DNA from: Nocardia nova NBRC 15556
GTDB lineage: Bacteria; Actinomycetota; Actinomycetes; Mycobacteriales; Mycobacteriaceae
Length of the DNA stretch: 62,547 nt
NCBI RefSeq assembly: GCF_001613005.1
Contig: NZ_BDBN01000060.1
Coordinates: 1-62,547, forward strand
Direction of reading: 5' to 3'
Below are positions 6,986 to 16,587 of the stretch, piece after piece. The number at the start of each line of letters is the position of its first letter. Position 1 is the first letter of the stretch. The position numbers and the translations under genes were made by a program. The notes below the pieces were generated by a model. It made no database searches. It had not been told where the DNA came from and saw nothing but the letters and a program-made list of their open reading frames with translations.

Positions 6986-9900
6986 TCATGCTGTGCTGCG
7001 GAGCCGGAAGCCCCGGGGAGTGGTGTGGAAGCCGGCGTCGGTGAGGAATGTGGCGAAGGTGTTGCCGTGCACCGATTCCCCGTCGACGCGTTCGACGACC
7101 AGTGAGTCGATCCGGCGGTCGTGGACCAGAGCCGCCAACGCGGCCGCGGCCTCGGTCCGGATCTCGGGGTCCTCGGTGAAGGTGAGCAGAGTCTTACCAC
7201 CGCGTTCCAGGTACAGTGCCAGCTCGCCCGCGACCAGGACGACCAGGGCTCCCGCCTTACGGCCCGGACGGTGTCCGGCTCCCTCACCCGCGTTCTTCGG
7301 CCACGGCAGTGCGGCGCCGTACGGATTGGCCGGATCGCAGGCGGCGAGCGCGACCGTGCCGCCCCGGCCGATGTCGCCGCCCACCCGGTCGGAATCGTAG
7401 GAACGCAGCCGATCCACCACGTCGGTGGTGGAGAACTGCGCCCCGCCGAGAGTATCGACGAAATAACCGCGCCGGCAGCGCCCGCGATCCTCGAATTCGG
7501 TGAGCACCCGGTACATGAGCGCGAAGCCGCCCGGAATCTCCTCGTTCTGCACCGAACCCCGGGTCAGCACCCCGTAGCGTTCCAGCAGGAGATCGGCGGT
7601 GGCGTGGGCACGAATGGTGTTGTCCGGCAGGCGCTGTGGCAGCAGCGACCATCGACCGGCCACCGCGGGCGGGCCGGTTCGGGTCGGCATGGCCGGTCGC
7701 GGCAGGTACATGCGGCCGCGCGGGGTTCGTCGCGGGGTGCGGTGGGCGGTGGTGCTGCGGGTTGTGCCGGACAGTCGCGCCCGGACCGGGGCGAAGGTGT
7801 CGCCGGACAGATACCCCGCCCACACCAGCTCCCACAGTGCCGCCGCCACGGCCGCATCGTCGAGCACCCCGGTGGCGTCGGACAGTTGCCGGAAGAAGTA
7901 GGCGCCGCCCGCCACCGCGACGATCCGGTTGCCGCCGAACGCAGCCGGTTCGGTGGCGGCCGCGTCGTCGCCATCGCCATCGAGCGCGATCGCGTCGCCG
8001 GTCGCCACCGTCAGCTCCGCGCCCAACGCCGTCAGCAGGCGCACCTGGACATCGGTGAAGTCGATCTCCTGCGGCGGCGCCAGCGTGACCGGTGCCTGAT
8101 CCGCCGGATGCAGGGCGATCCAGCCGTCCTTCGCGGTGATGGCGCCGTGGCCGGACCAGAGCACCTCACCGGAGGCGGTGAGTTCGTCGAGCATCGCCGG
8201 TGTGTAGTCACGGACCCGCGACGGCAGAATGAGCGACTCCCACGCCGAGGCCGGAATCGGCACGCCCGCAAGCTGTTCCACCACCGTCGCGACACCGTCC
8301 ACGCCGCGCAGTGTCGAAGTGCCGATATGCTGCCACGCCGGCAGGAACCGGCCGAACGCGCCCGTGGATACCGGCTCGACCTCCTTGCGCGCCGCGGCCA
8401 GCGAACGGCGGCGCAGCCGGCGCAACACCTGCGCGTCACACCATTCCGCACCGGCCGAGCCCGGCGTGAATTCACCTTCCACCACCCGCTTCTCGGCCCC
8501 GAGGTGGTGCAGGGCGGTGGCGGCGACGGCCGGTCCGATTCCGAAGCGCCGGGCGACGGCGTCGAGGGTGAACGGGGCGTGGGTGCGGGCGTAGCGCCCG
8601 ATCAGATCACCCAGGGGATCGGCGACCGGTTCGATGAAGGCCGCCGGGGTGCCGATCGGCAGGGGGACGCCCAGGGCATCGCGCAACCGGGCGGCGTCCT
8701 CGATCGCCGTCCACCACCGCGATCCCGCGAACGACACCTCGAGAACGCGCCGGGCCCGCAGCAATTCGGCGAACCACGGGTTCGGGTCGGCGGTGCAGCG
8801 CGCGGCCGCCTCGGCCGGGGTGAGCGGGCCGAGCAGTCGCAGCAGGTCGGCGAGCCCTTCCGCGTCGCGGGCGTGGCGCTCGGGGGTCAGCCGCTGCAGT
8901 TCGCGTTCGGTCAGTTCGAGGACCGCGGCGTCGAGGAGTTCGCGCAGTTCCACCCGCCCCAGCAGTTCGGCGAGCAGGCTCGAATCCAGCGACAGCGCGG
9001 CCGCGCGACGCTCGGCCAGCGGGCTGTCGCCCTCGTACATGAACTGGCCGATGTAGTCGAACAGCAACGCGTTGGCGAACGGTGACGGGGCGGCGGTCTC
9101 CACCTCGACCAGGCGCAGTTTGCGCCGCGCCACATTCGTCAGCAGATCTCGCAGGGCGGGCAGGTCGTAGACGTCGCGCAGGCATTCGCGCACCGTTTCC
9201 AGCAGGATCGGGAAGTCGGGGAATTTCCTTGCCACATCGAGCAATTGGGCGGCGCGCTGGCGCTGCTGCCACAGCGGCGCGCGGCGGCCGGGATCCCGGC
9301 GCGGCAACAGCAGCGCTCGCGCCGCGCATTCGCGGAAGCGGGAGGCGAACAGCGCCGATCCGCCCACCTGCTCGGTCACCACGTCGTCGATCTCGTCCGG
9401 TTCGAAGACGAACAGTTCCGCGCCCGGTGGATCGTCGGTGGTGTCGGGCAGCCGGACCACGATGCCGTCGTCGGAGGCGGTCGGTGCGGCATCGACCCCG
9501 AACCGCTCCCGCAACCGCGCGCCGACCGCGAGCGCCCACGGCGCGTGCACCGGTAGACCGTAGGGCGAGTGCAGGATCAGCCGCCAATCCCCGAGTTCGT
9601 CGCGAAACCGTTCGACCAGCAGCGTGCGATCGGTCGGCAGATGGCCGGTCGCCTGCCGCTGCTCGGCCAGCAGTGAGACCAGATTCGCCGTCGCGAAATC
9701 GTCAAGGCCGGCGGCGTGGACGAGTTGTTCGAGTTCGACCAGTTCGTCGCCCTTCGCGGCGGTCTTACCCGCCTTGGAGGCCGCGGCTCCCGCGCGGGAG
9801 GGCGTGCGTCGCGTGGCGCCGTTTCCGCTGGGGTCCGCGGACGATCGGCGTTGCCGCGCAGGACTTTCCGCACGCGCCGCCGGGGACTTCGGCTGCTCGT

Positions 9901-11923
9901 CGCCGAACGAATCGGCGCCGTTCCCCGCGGCCCGGCGCGCGGACTGCTGCCGTCCGCGGCCGCGCGTCGCCGGCCCGGAGTCGAGTGCTTCGCCGTCGAG
10001 CGCCGCATCGGACCCACCCGCGTCTCGCACGAGTTCCGCGATCCGCCCGGCCGGTGCGTGTTCGACCGCCTGACCGGCTGTGCGGATGAATTCGCCCAGG
10101 GCCGCGCCCAATTCGGCCGGACGCCCGAGGGAATCGCCGTGCCAGAAGGGGAGTCGGCCCGGCAGGCCGAACGCGGGGGAGACGAGGACCCGGTCGTGGG
10201 TGATGTCCTCGATGCGCCAGCTGGTCGCGCCGAGGGCGAACACATCGCCCACGCGCGATTCGTAGACCATCTCCTCGTCGAGTTCGCCTACCCGCGAAGC
10301 CTTTTCGCCGACCATGAACACCGGGAACAGGCCACGGTCGGGAATCGCGCCGCCGGAGGTGACCGCGAGGCGCTGAGCGCCGGGACGCCCGGTCAGAGTG
10401 CCCGCATCGCGATCCCACACCAGGCGCGGACGCAGCTCGGCGAATTCGTCGGAGGGATATCGACCCGACAGCAGGTCCAGCACCGATTCGTACGCCGAGC
10501 GCGGCAGCGCGGCGAAACTTCCTGTCCCCCTGACCGTTTCGAACCACTCGTCGACATCGATCGGTTCCAGTGCGCAGGCGGCCACGGTCTGCTGGGCGAG
10601 GATGTCGAGGGGATGGGCGGGGATCTTCAACTCCTCGATCTGTCCCGCCGTCATCCGCATCGACGCCACGGCGCAGTGGATCACATCGGTGCGGTGTTTG
10701 GGGAAGATCACCCCGCGCGAGATCTCACCCACCTGATGTCCGGCGCGTCCGACCCGCTGCAGCCCGCCCGCGACCGACGGCGGCGCCTCGACCTGCACCA
10801 CCAGATCCACCGCACCCATATCGATACCGAGCTCGAGGCTGCTGGTCGCCACCACACACCGCAACCGGCCGCTCTTGAGATCGTCTTCGATGATGGCGCG
10901 CTGTTCCTTGCTCACCGAGCCGTGATGGGCCCGGGCCAGCAGCGGCGCCGCCCCGTGATTGACCTCGGTCGGCGACCCGAGCTGGGCGGGCGGCGCGTGC
11001 TCGCGGCGTCCCGCGACCTCCTCCGCCTCGTCGGGTTCGGCGATCCGCTCGGCGTATTCCTCGTTCAGCCGCGCCGTCAGGCGTTCGGCCAGCCGCCGCG
11101 AATTCGCGAACACGATCGACGAGCGGTGCGCCAGCACCAGATCCACGATCGCGGCATCCACATGCGGCCAGATCGAGCCCGGCTGATCGGATTCGTCCGG
11201 CTCGGTCATATCCGCCACCGGCACCCGCACCGACAGGTCGAACGTCTTCGGCGCCGGCGGCGACACGATCGTGATCGGCGCCGAGCCGACCAGAAAGCGC
11301 CCCACCTCCTCCGGCGGACGAACGGTCGCCGACAACCCGATGCGCTGGGCGGGCCGCTCGGTGAGCTGGTCGAGCCGGGCCAGCGACAGTGCCAGATGCG
11401 CCCCACGCTTGGAACCGGCGATCGCGTGGACCTCGTCCACGATCACGGTGCCGACCTGCGACAACGTCTCGCGGGCCGCCGAGGTGAGCATTAGGTACAG
11501 CGATTCCGGGGTGGTGATCAGGATGTCGGGCGGCTTGCGCTGCAGGGTCCGCCGATCGGCCGGGGTGGTATCGCCCGACCGCACGCCGACGCTGATCTCC
11601 GGGGCGGGCATACCGAGCCGCGCGGCCGTGCGGGTGATGCCCACCAGGGGTGCGCGCAGATTGCGCTCGACGTCGACCGCGAGGGCCTTGAGCGGGGAGA
11701 TATAGAGCACGGCGGTGCGCTGCGGGCCGTCCGTGGGTTCGCGGGTGGCGAGCCGGTCGATCGCCCACAGGAAGGCCGACAGAGTCTTACCGGACCCGGT
11801 CGGCGCGATCACCAGAGTGTGTTCTCCCGCGGAGATCGCCTCCCAGGCTCCCAGCTGGGCGGTCGTGGGCGCGGGGAACGCACCGTCGAACCACTCCTGG
11901 GTCGGCCGGGAGAACTGCTGCAT
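6986..11923 (-). CDS. lhr: ATP-dependent DNA helicase Lhr (extended, with internal insertion)
   Basis: 1645-residue SF2 helicase. Walker A PTGSGKT is at residues 41-47, DEVH at 163-166 and motif VI QRVGRAG further on, followed by the winged-helix and Lhr-core C-terminal regions. The mycobacterial enzyme is a 3'-5' translocase of about 1500 residues; this one is longer because of a low-complexity Arg/Ala/Ser/Gly insertion at about 633-726 (DNA about 9745-10025). I start at ATG 11923 (MQQFSRPTQEWF), where similarity begins; GTG 11938 is possible. The frame stays open to about 12613 but overlaps the divergent VOC gene there. Downstream nei2 suggests a repair unit. Confidence 0.95.
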   Translation of the reverse strand: MQQFSRPTQEWFDGAFPAPTTAQLGAWEAISAGEHTLVIAPTGSGKTLSAFLWAIDRLATREPTDGPQRTAVLYISPLKALAVDVERNLRAPLVGITRTAARLGMPAPEISVGVRSGDTTPADRRTLQRKPPDILITTPESLYLMLTSAARETLSQVGTVIVDEVHAIAGSKRGAHLALSLARLDQLTERPAQRIGLSATVRPPEEVGRFLVGSAPITIVSPPAPKTFDLSVRVPVADMTEPDESDQPGSIWPHVDAAIVDLVLAHRSSIVFANSRRLAERLTARLNEEYAERIAEPDEAEEVAGRREHAPPAQLGSPTEVNHGAAPLLARAHHGSVSKEQRAIIEDDLKSGRLRCVVATSSLELGIDMGAVDLVVQVEAPPSVAGGLQRVGRAGHQVGEISRGVIFPKHRTDVIHCAVASMRMTAGQIEELKIPAHPLDILAQQTVAACALEPIDVDEWFETVRGTGSFAALPRSAYESVLDLLSGRYPSDEFAELRPRLVWDRDAGTLTGRPGAQRLAVTSGGAIPDRGLFPVFMVGEKASRVGELDEEMVYESRVGDVFALGATSWRIEDITHDRVLVSPAFGLPGRLPFWHGDSLGRPAELGAALGEFIRTAGQAVEHAPAGRIAELVRDAGGSDAALDGEALDSGPATRGRGRQQSARRAAGNGADSFGDEQPKSPAARAESPARQRRSSADPSGNGATRRTPSRAGAAASKAGKTAAKGDELVELEQLVHAAGLDDFATANLVSLLAEQRQATGHLPTDRTLLVERFRDELGDWRLILHSPYGLPVHAPWALAVGARLRERFGVDAAPTASDDGIVVRLPDTTDDPPGAELFVFEPDEIDDVVTEQVGGSALFASRFRECAARALLLPRRDPGRRAPLWQQRQRAAQLLDVARKFPDFPILLETVRECLRDVYDLPALRDLLTNVARRKLRLVEVETAAPSPFANALLFDYIGQFMYEGDSPLAERRAAALSLDSSLLAELLGRVELRELLDAAVLELTERELQRLTPERHARDAEGLADLLRLLGPLTPAEAAARCTADPNPWFAELLRARRVLEVSFAGSRWWTAIEDAARLRDALGVPLPIGTPAAFIEPVADPLGDLIGRYARTHAPFTLDAVARRFGIGPAVAATALHHLGAEKRVVEGEFTPGSAGAEWCDAQVLRRLRRRSLAAARKEVEPVSTGAFGRFLPAWQHIGTSTLRGVDGVATVVEQLAGVPIPASAWESLILPSRVRDYTPAMLDELTASGEVLWSGHGAITAKDGWIALHPADQAPVTLAPPQEIDFTDVQVRLLTALGAELTVATGDAIALDGDGDDAAATEPAAFGGNRIVAVAGGAYFFRQLSDATGVLDDAAVAAALWELVWAGYLSGDTFAPVRARLSGTTRSTTAHRTPRRTPRGRMYLPRPAMPTRTGPPAVAGRWSLLPQRLPDNTIRAHATADLLLERYGVLTRGSVQNEEIPGGFALMYRVLTEFEDRGRCRRGYFVDTLGGAQFSTTDVVDRLRSYDSDRVGGDIGRGGTVALAACDPANPYGAALPWPKNAGEGAGHRPGRKAGALVVLVAGELALYLERGGKTLLTFTEDPEIRTEAAAALAALVHDRRIDSLVVERVDGESVHGNTFATFLTDAGFHTTPRGFRLRSTA

Positions 11924-12097
11924 GGGTTCAGTGTGCACCCGGGCACCGACATCGAGACCCGGCGGCGAAGTCCCTCGGCGCATTTCCGGGCTCGAGCTCG
12001 GCGGACGGGGTCGCCGACGCGGACGGATCGGCGCCGGTCCACGGCTCGTCCCGATAGGCTGGCCGCGACCGCGGTGGCTACCGACGATGGGACCGAC

Positions 12098-12562
12098 ATG
12101 AGCGAGCGCCCCGACACTGTGACCCAGATTCCGGCCGACCCCGCACAGGTGACGAACGACCCCGCCGACCCGCCGGTCCCGCCCGGCACGATGCTGCTCG
12201 AATTGGTGCCGGTTCCGGTGCGCGATATCGACCGGGGAATCGAGTTCTATCGCGATCGGCTCGGCTTCCATCTCGATGTGGACGTGGCTCCGGCACCGGG
12301 CGTGCGGATCGCGCAGCTGACTCCACCCGGTTCCGCCTGTTCGATCCTGCTGTCCGAAGGCGTCCCCACCGCGGACGGCGCGGTCGGCTCCCTGCGCGGA
12401 TTGCATCTTGTCGTGGCCGATATCGAGGCAGCGCGCGCGGAACTCGTCGCGCGGGGCGTCGCGGTGGGCGCGATCGCCGATGTCGGCGGTGGTGTGCTGT
12501 ACGCCCATTTCGCCGACCCCGACGGCAATACCTGGAGTCTGCAGTACATGCCCTGGCGGTAG
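12098..12562 (+). CDS. VOC (glyoxalase/bleomycin-resistance-like) superfamily protein
   Basis: 154 residues. After about 30 residues rich in Pro/Asp/Thr comes one VOC unit: LELVPVPVRDIDRGIEFYRD, GFHLDVDV, LRGLHLVVADIEAARAEL, then FADPDGNTWSLQ with the usual metal/ligand-binding edge strand. Such proteins are metal-dependent lyases, dioxygenases or drug-binding proteins, and the substrate cannot be told here. It is divergent from lhr (174-bp gap), with a possible -10 TAGGCT near 12055. Confidence 0.85.
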   Translation: MSERPDTVTQIPADPAQVTNDPADPPVPPGTMLLELVPVPVRDIDRGIEFYRDRLGFHLDVDVAPAPGVRIAQLTPPGSACSILLSEGVPTADGAVGSLRGLHLVVADIEAARAELVARGVAVGAIADVGGGVLYAHFADPDGNTWSLQYMPWR

Positions 12563-12643
12563 CCGGGGCCGTTCATTGCCGAACGGTTGCGATCGGCCGA
12601 TCGGGCCGCGCATCGTGGCCCTCGCCCGCTAGTGTTTGAGACT

Positions 12644-13591
12644 ATGCGTAACAGTAACGGGTTACAGCGGCGTGGCCTGGCGATCGGATGCGGCGGCACG
12701 GTCGGCGCGGCCTGGATCGTGGCGGCGCTCGCGGCGGTGCGAGATGTCCTGCAGTGGGATCCGCGCGAGGCCGATGCGCTGATCGGCACGTCCGCCGGCG
12801 CGGAAATGGTGACGATGCTGGCCTCGGGAGTCTCCGTCGACGATCTGGTGGCGATGCAGCGCGGCACCGTCGCCGATCCGATCCTGGCCCGGCATATGGC
12901 CGACGAACCGGGCCGCTTCCCGCCGCTGCCCCGTCCCCGCCTCGGCGCCCCGCGAATGGCCTTGCACGGCAATCGTTCCCGGCAAGCCCTGCTGACCGCG
13001 GGCAGCCGGCTGCTGCCGCTCGGCGGCGGCGATGCGAGCTGGCTGCAGCGCCTGGCCACCGATCTGAACCGTCACCGGGACTGGTTCGCCCATCCGGCCG
13101 CGTGGCTGGTCGCGATGGACTACGACTCCGGCGAGCGGGTCGCCTTCGGCGCACCGGAGGCGCCGGCCGCGACGATCGGCCAGGCGCTGCGGGCGTCGTG
13201 GGCGGTTCCGGGCTGGTTCCCGCCGGTGCCGATCGCCGGTCGGCGGTTCGTCGACGGCGGCGCCGCCTCCACCGCCTCGGTGGATCTGCTGCTGCCGCTG
13301 GGCCTGGACGAACTGGTGGTGCTGACACCGATGGCTTCGGCGCGGTCGGTGCCCGCCGGCGGACCGGGACACTGGCTGGAGCGTCAGCTCCGCGGGCCGA
13401 TGAGCGCGCAACTGGAATCGGAGATCGCCGCCGTGCGCGCGGCCGGAACCCGTGTGTTGCGGCTGGCGGTGACCGCGGCCGACCTGGCGGTCATGGGCCC
13501 GAACTTCATGGACGGCCGCCGGCGCGGCGAGACCTTCGAGCACAGTCTGCGCAGCACCCGCAGCGCCATGGAACGGAGTGAATTCGCATGA
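12644..13591 (+). CDS. Patatin-like phospholipase family protein
   Basis: 315 residues. It has the patatin oxyanion motif GCGGTVGAAW, the nucleophile elbow GTSAG and the catalytic Asp in VDGGAAS, the Ser-Asp dyad of this lipid acyl hydrolase fold. A TAGTGT hexamer 8 bp before ATG 12644 and no Shine-Dalgarno suggest a leaderless message. The stop overlaps the next start (ATGA at 13588), so it is translationally coupled to an SDR. The pair probably handles a lipid or ester substrate, which is inference. Confidence 0.88.
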   Translation: MRNSNGLQRRGLAIGCGGTVGAAWIVAALAAVRDVLQWDPREADALIGTSAGAEMVTMLASGVSVDDLVAMQRGTVADPILARHMADEPGRFPPLPRPRLGAPRMALHGNRSRQALLTAGSRLLPLGGGDASWLQRLATDLNRHRDWFAHPAAWLVAMDYDSGERVAFGAPEAPAATIGQALRASWAVPGWFPPVPIAGRRFVDGGAASTASVDLLLPLGLDELVVLTPMASARSVPAGGPGHWLERQLRGPMSAQLESEIAAVRAAGTRVLRLAVTAADLAVMGPNFMDGRRRGETFEHSLRSTRSAMERSEFA

Positions 13592-14439
13592 ACCTGTTCG
13601 GTACCGGCTATCCGCCGATCGACCTGGCCGCAGCCCGCGTTCTCGTCACCGGCGCCGGTCGCGGCATCGGCCGGGCCACGGCGGAGTTGTTCGCGCACAA
13701 GGGATCCGACGTGGTCCTCGCCGATGTGGACGCCGCGGCCGCGACCGCCGCGGCGGCCGACATCGGCGCCCGCGCGGTCGAACTCGACGTGCGCGACCGG
13801 GAGCAGTGGGACCGGGTCGTCGCCGACCTGGGCCGGATCGACGTCCTGGTGAACAACGCCGGAGTGATGCCCGCGGGCCCGTTCCTCGGCGAGCCGGATG
13901 CCGTGGGGCACACCACGATCGATGTGAACGTCTGGGGACTCATTTACGGTATGCGGGCCGTCGCGCCGGCGATGATCGACCGCGGCCGCGGTCATATCGT
14001 CAACGTCGCCTCGCTGGCCGGAAAAATCCCGCTGCCCGGGCTGGCGGTGTACAACGCGAGCAAGTTCGCCGCCGTCGGACTCTCGGCCGCGACCCGGCTG
14101 GAATTCGCCGAATCGGGGGTCAGCGTGAGTTGTGTGCTGCCCTCCGCGGTGCGCACCCGCCTGTCCTCGGGGCTGACCCTGGGCCGCGGGTTGCCCACGG
14201 TCGACCCGATCGACGTCGCCGCCGCGATCGTCAAGACCTGCCGGACCCGGCGGGCCGAGGTGGCGGTGCCGCAGTATCTCGATCCCGTCGACATCGCGCT
14301 GGCGGCCGCCCCCGAATCGGTCGTGCGCATGGTGCGCGGCCTCTTCGACGGCGACCGGGCGCTGCATCCGGGCGATGCGGCGGTACGGGCCGCCTACGAG
14401 GACCAGGTCCGCGCCATCGCGCGCGAACCGGAGCGCTGA
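13588..14439 (+). CDS. Short-chain dehydrogenase/reductase
   Basis: 283-residue classical SDR. NAD(P)-binding TGAGRGIGRA near residue 22, NNAGV, and catalytic YNASK are all present, with the Ser about a dozen residues before the Tyr (VASLAGK). It overlaps the patatin-like gene by 4 bp. The substrate is not evident. Convergent with the aldehyde dehydrogenase gene, only 4 bp away. Confidence 0.92.
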   Translation: MNLFGTGYPPIDLAAARVLVTGAGRGIGRATAELFAHKGSDVVLADVDAAAATAAAADIGARAVELDVRDREQWDRVVADLGRIDVLVNNAGVMPAGPFLGEPDAVGHTTIDVNVWGLIYGMRAVAPAMIDRGRGHIVNVASLAGKIPLPGLAVYNASKFAAVGLSAATRLEFAESGVSVSCVLPSAVRTRLSSGLTLGRGLPTVDPIDVAAAIVKTCRTRRAEVAVPQYLDPVDIALAAAPESVVRMVRGLFDGDRALHPGDAAVRAAYEDQVRAIAREPER

Positions 14440-14443
14440 ACGC

Positions 14444-15973
14444 TCAGCCGAACCGAATGCCTTGTGCCAGCGGCAGTTCGGTGGAGTAGTTGACCGTATT
14501 GGTGGCGCGGCGCATATACGCCTTCCAGGAGTCGGAGCCCGATTCGCGTCCGCCGCCGGTCTGCTTCTCACCGCCGAACGCACCGCCGATCTCCGCACCC
14601 GAGGTGCCGATGTTCACATTGGCGATGCCGCAGTCGGAGCCGTCGGCGGCCAGGAATCGTTCCGCCTCGCGCTGGTCGCCGGTGAAGATGGCCGACGAAA
14701 GCCCCTGTGGCACAGCGTTGTGCAGGGCGATCGCGGAATCCAGATCGTGATAGGTGAGCACGTAGAGAATCGGCGCGAACGTCTCCTCGCGCACGATCGC
14801 GGTCTGAGCGGGCATCCGGATGATCGCGGGACGTACATAGTAGGAATCGTCGCCGCCGACCTCGACGCGCTCACCGCCGCAGATCAATTCGCCCCCGTCG
14901 GCGAGCGCACGGTCGATCGCCGCCCGCATCGCGGTGTGGGCGCGGCCGTCGATCAGCGGCCCGACCAAGACCGAGTCGTCGAGCGGATTGCCCACGGGCA
15001 GTTGGCGATACGCCGCGCTCATCCGATCCAGCAGCGACCCGGCGATATCCACGTGCGCGATGACCCGCCGCAGTGTCGTGCACCGCTGTCCGGCCGTTCC
15101 CGCCGCGGCGAAAACCACGGCCCGCGTGGTGAGGTCGAGGTCTGCGGACGGGGTGACGATCGCGGCGTTGTTACCGCCGAGCTCGAGCAGGCACCGGCCG
15201 AAACGCGCCGCCACCCGCGGTGCCACCGCCTGCCCCATCCGCACCGATCCGGTGGCGCTGACCAGAGCCACCCGTTCGTCGTCGACGAGCTGGGTGCCGA
15301 CGTCGGCGCCACCCTGGATCAGCTGGTGGATCCGCGGGTCGGCGCCGACGTCGAGGGCCGCGCGCCGCAGCAGCGCATCGCAGGCCAGCGCGGTCAGCGG
15401 CGTCGTCTGCGAGGGTTTCCACACCACGGTGTCGCCACAGACCAGGGCGATCGCGGTATTCCACGACCAGACCGCGACCGGGAAGTTGAACGCCGAGATC
15501 ACCCCGACCACCCCGAGGGGATGCCACGTCTCCATGAGCCGATGCCCGGGTCGTTCGGAAGCCATGGTGCGGCCGTACAGCTGGCGGGACAGGCCGACGG
15601 CGAATTCGCAGACGTCGATCATCTCCTGCACCTCGCCGCGCGCCTCGGCGCCGATCTTGCCCGCCTCCAGGGTGACGAGTTCGGCCAGCGCGTCGAGATT
15701 GTCGGCCAGTAGTCGTCCCAGCCGCCGCACCACCGCGGCACGTTGCGGTGCGGGCACGGATCGCCACGCCTGAAAAGCGCTGTGCGCCTTGTCGATCGCA
15801 CAGGACACGTCGAATGCGGAGGTGGCCGGGACGCGCATCAGCTCACCGCCGGTGATCGGTGTGCGGGCCGGCAGGTCGCCCGAATCGACGGGGTCGGCGC
15901 CGAGTTCGACCAGCAGGCGCGCGGCCCGATCGCGCAGTTCGCCGGTGGTGGGCAGAACGGGTGCGGATGTCAT
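14444..15973 (-). CDS. pcd: Aldehyde dehydrogenase, L-piperideine-6-carboxylate dehydrogenase type
   Basis: 509-residue ALDH. FNFPVAVWSWN, the catalytic Glu in LELGGNN and the nucleophile Cys in AGQRCTTLRR identify the ALDH7/AmaB-like branch. The likely reaction is NAD-dependent oxidation of piperideine-6-carboxylate (allysine) to 2-aminoadipate. Context supports this: it is divergent from an Lrp-type regulator that is followed by lat, the same trio I remember from M. tuberculosis (pcd, lrpA, lat). Substrate assignment rests on the neighbourhood plus overall likeness. Confidence 0.9.
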   Translation of the reverse strand: MTSAPVLPTTGELRDRAARLLVELGADPVDSGDLPARTPITGGELMRVPATSAFDVSCAIDKAHSAFQAWRSVPAPQRAAVVRRLGRLLADNLDALAELVTLEAGKIGAEARGEVQEMIDVCEFAVGLSRQLYGRTMASERPGHRLMETWHPLGVVGVISAFNFPVAVWSWNTAIALVCGDTVVWKPSQTTPLTALACDALLRRAALDVGADPRIHQLIQGGADVGTQLVDDERVALVSATGSVRMGQAVAPRVAARFGRCLLELGGNNAAIVTPSADLDLTTRAVVFAAAGTAGQRCTTLRRVIAHVDIAGSLLDRMSAAYRQLPVGNPLDDSVLVGPLIDGRAHTAMRAAIDRALADGGELICGGERVEVGGDDSYYVRPAIIRMPAQTAIVREETFAPILYVLTYHDLDSAIALHNAVPQGLSSAIFTGDQREAERFLAADGSDCGIANVNIGTSGAEIGGAFGGEKQTGGGRESGSDSWKAYMRRATNTVNYSTELPLAQGIRFG

Positions 15974-16070
15974 CTACGGCTCCGTTTCCGAAATCGGTTG
16001 ATGGGGGGCTTCGCACCGGTGGGAGATCGTTTCCGGCCCCGGCCACCGCCCGCTGGGTTAGCCTTCGCTG

Positions 16071-16523
16071 ATGGCGGATGCACCTGCGAAACCTGTTCTC
16101 GACGACATCGATCGGCTCCTGATCCGCGAATTGATGGCCGACGGCCGGGCCACGCTGTCCAATCTCGCCGAGAAGGCCAGTCTGTCGGTATCCGCGGTGC
16201 AGTCGCGAGTGCGCCGGCTCGAGGCGCGCGGCGTGATCCGCGGATATTCCGCGAAGGTCGACCCGGAGGCGCTGGGACAACTGCTCTCGGCATTCGTCGC
16301 GATCACTCCTCTCGATCCCTCGCAGCCCGACGATGCTCCGGCCCTGCTCCAGCACATCCCCGGCATCGAGGAATGCCATTCGGTGGCGGGGGAGGAGAGC
16401 TACATGCTGCTCGTCCGGGTGGCCTCGCCCCGGCATCTCGAACAGTTGCTGCAGGAGATCCGCGCCACCGCCAATGTCCGCACCCGAAGCACCATCATTC
16501 TGCAGACATTCTATGACAGGTGA
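16071..16523 (+). CDS. lrpA: Lrp/AsnC-family transcriptional regulator of lysine catabolism
   Basis: 150 residues: N-terminal winged helix (LDDIDRLLIRELMADGRA, then SVSAVQSRVRRLEARGVI as the recognition helix) and a C-terminal RAM ligand-binding domain (GIEECHSVAGEESYMLLVRV). It resembles the LrpA protein known in mycobacteria to control lat. TAGCCT sits 6 bp before ATG 16071 with no ribosome site, so the message is probably leaderless. It lies between divergent pcd and downstream lat, with AT-rich boxes before lat that could be its sites. Confidence 0.93.
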   Translation: MADAPAKPVLDDIDRLLIRELMADGRATLSNLAEKASLSVSAVQSRVRRLEARGVIRGYSAKVDPEALGQLLSAFVAITPLDPSQPDDAPALLQHIPGIEECHSVAGEESYMLLVRVASPRHLEQLLQEIRATANVRTRSTIILQTFYDR

Positions 16524-16531
16524 GACCTGAT

Positions 16532-16581
16532 CGTAATTTATACGTTTGCTCGTAGTGAAACCGTAAATATTTTCGTATCCT
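16532..16581 (+). promoter_or_regulatory. lat promoter with CGTA-type boxes (candidate Lrp sites)
   Basis: CGTA-ATTTA-TACG (16532-16544) is a palindrome with a 5-bp spacer. A second box around CGTAAATATTTTCG (16562-16575) is an imperfect palindrome centred on AATATT. TAGTGA (16553-16558), 17 bp, then TATCCT (16576-16581) gives a plausible promoter whose transcript would begin at or next to the GTG of lat. AT-rich boxes of this kind fit Lrp binding. Confidence 0.55.
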
Positions 16582-16587
16582 GGGGGT

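Noticed and set aside
11924..12613. In-frame upstream extension of lhr
   Set aside because: It overlaps the divergent VOC gene and shows no helicase similarity before MQQFSRPTQEWF.
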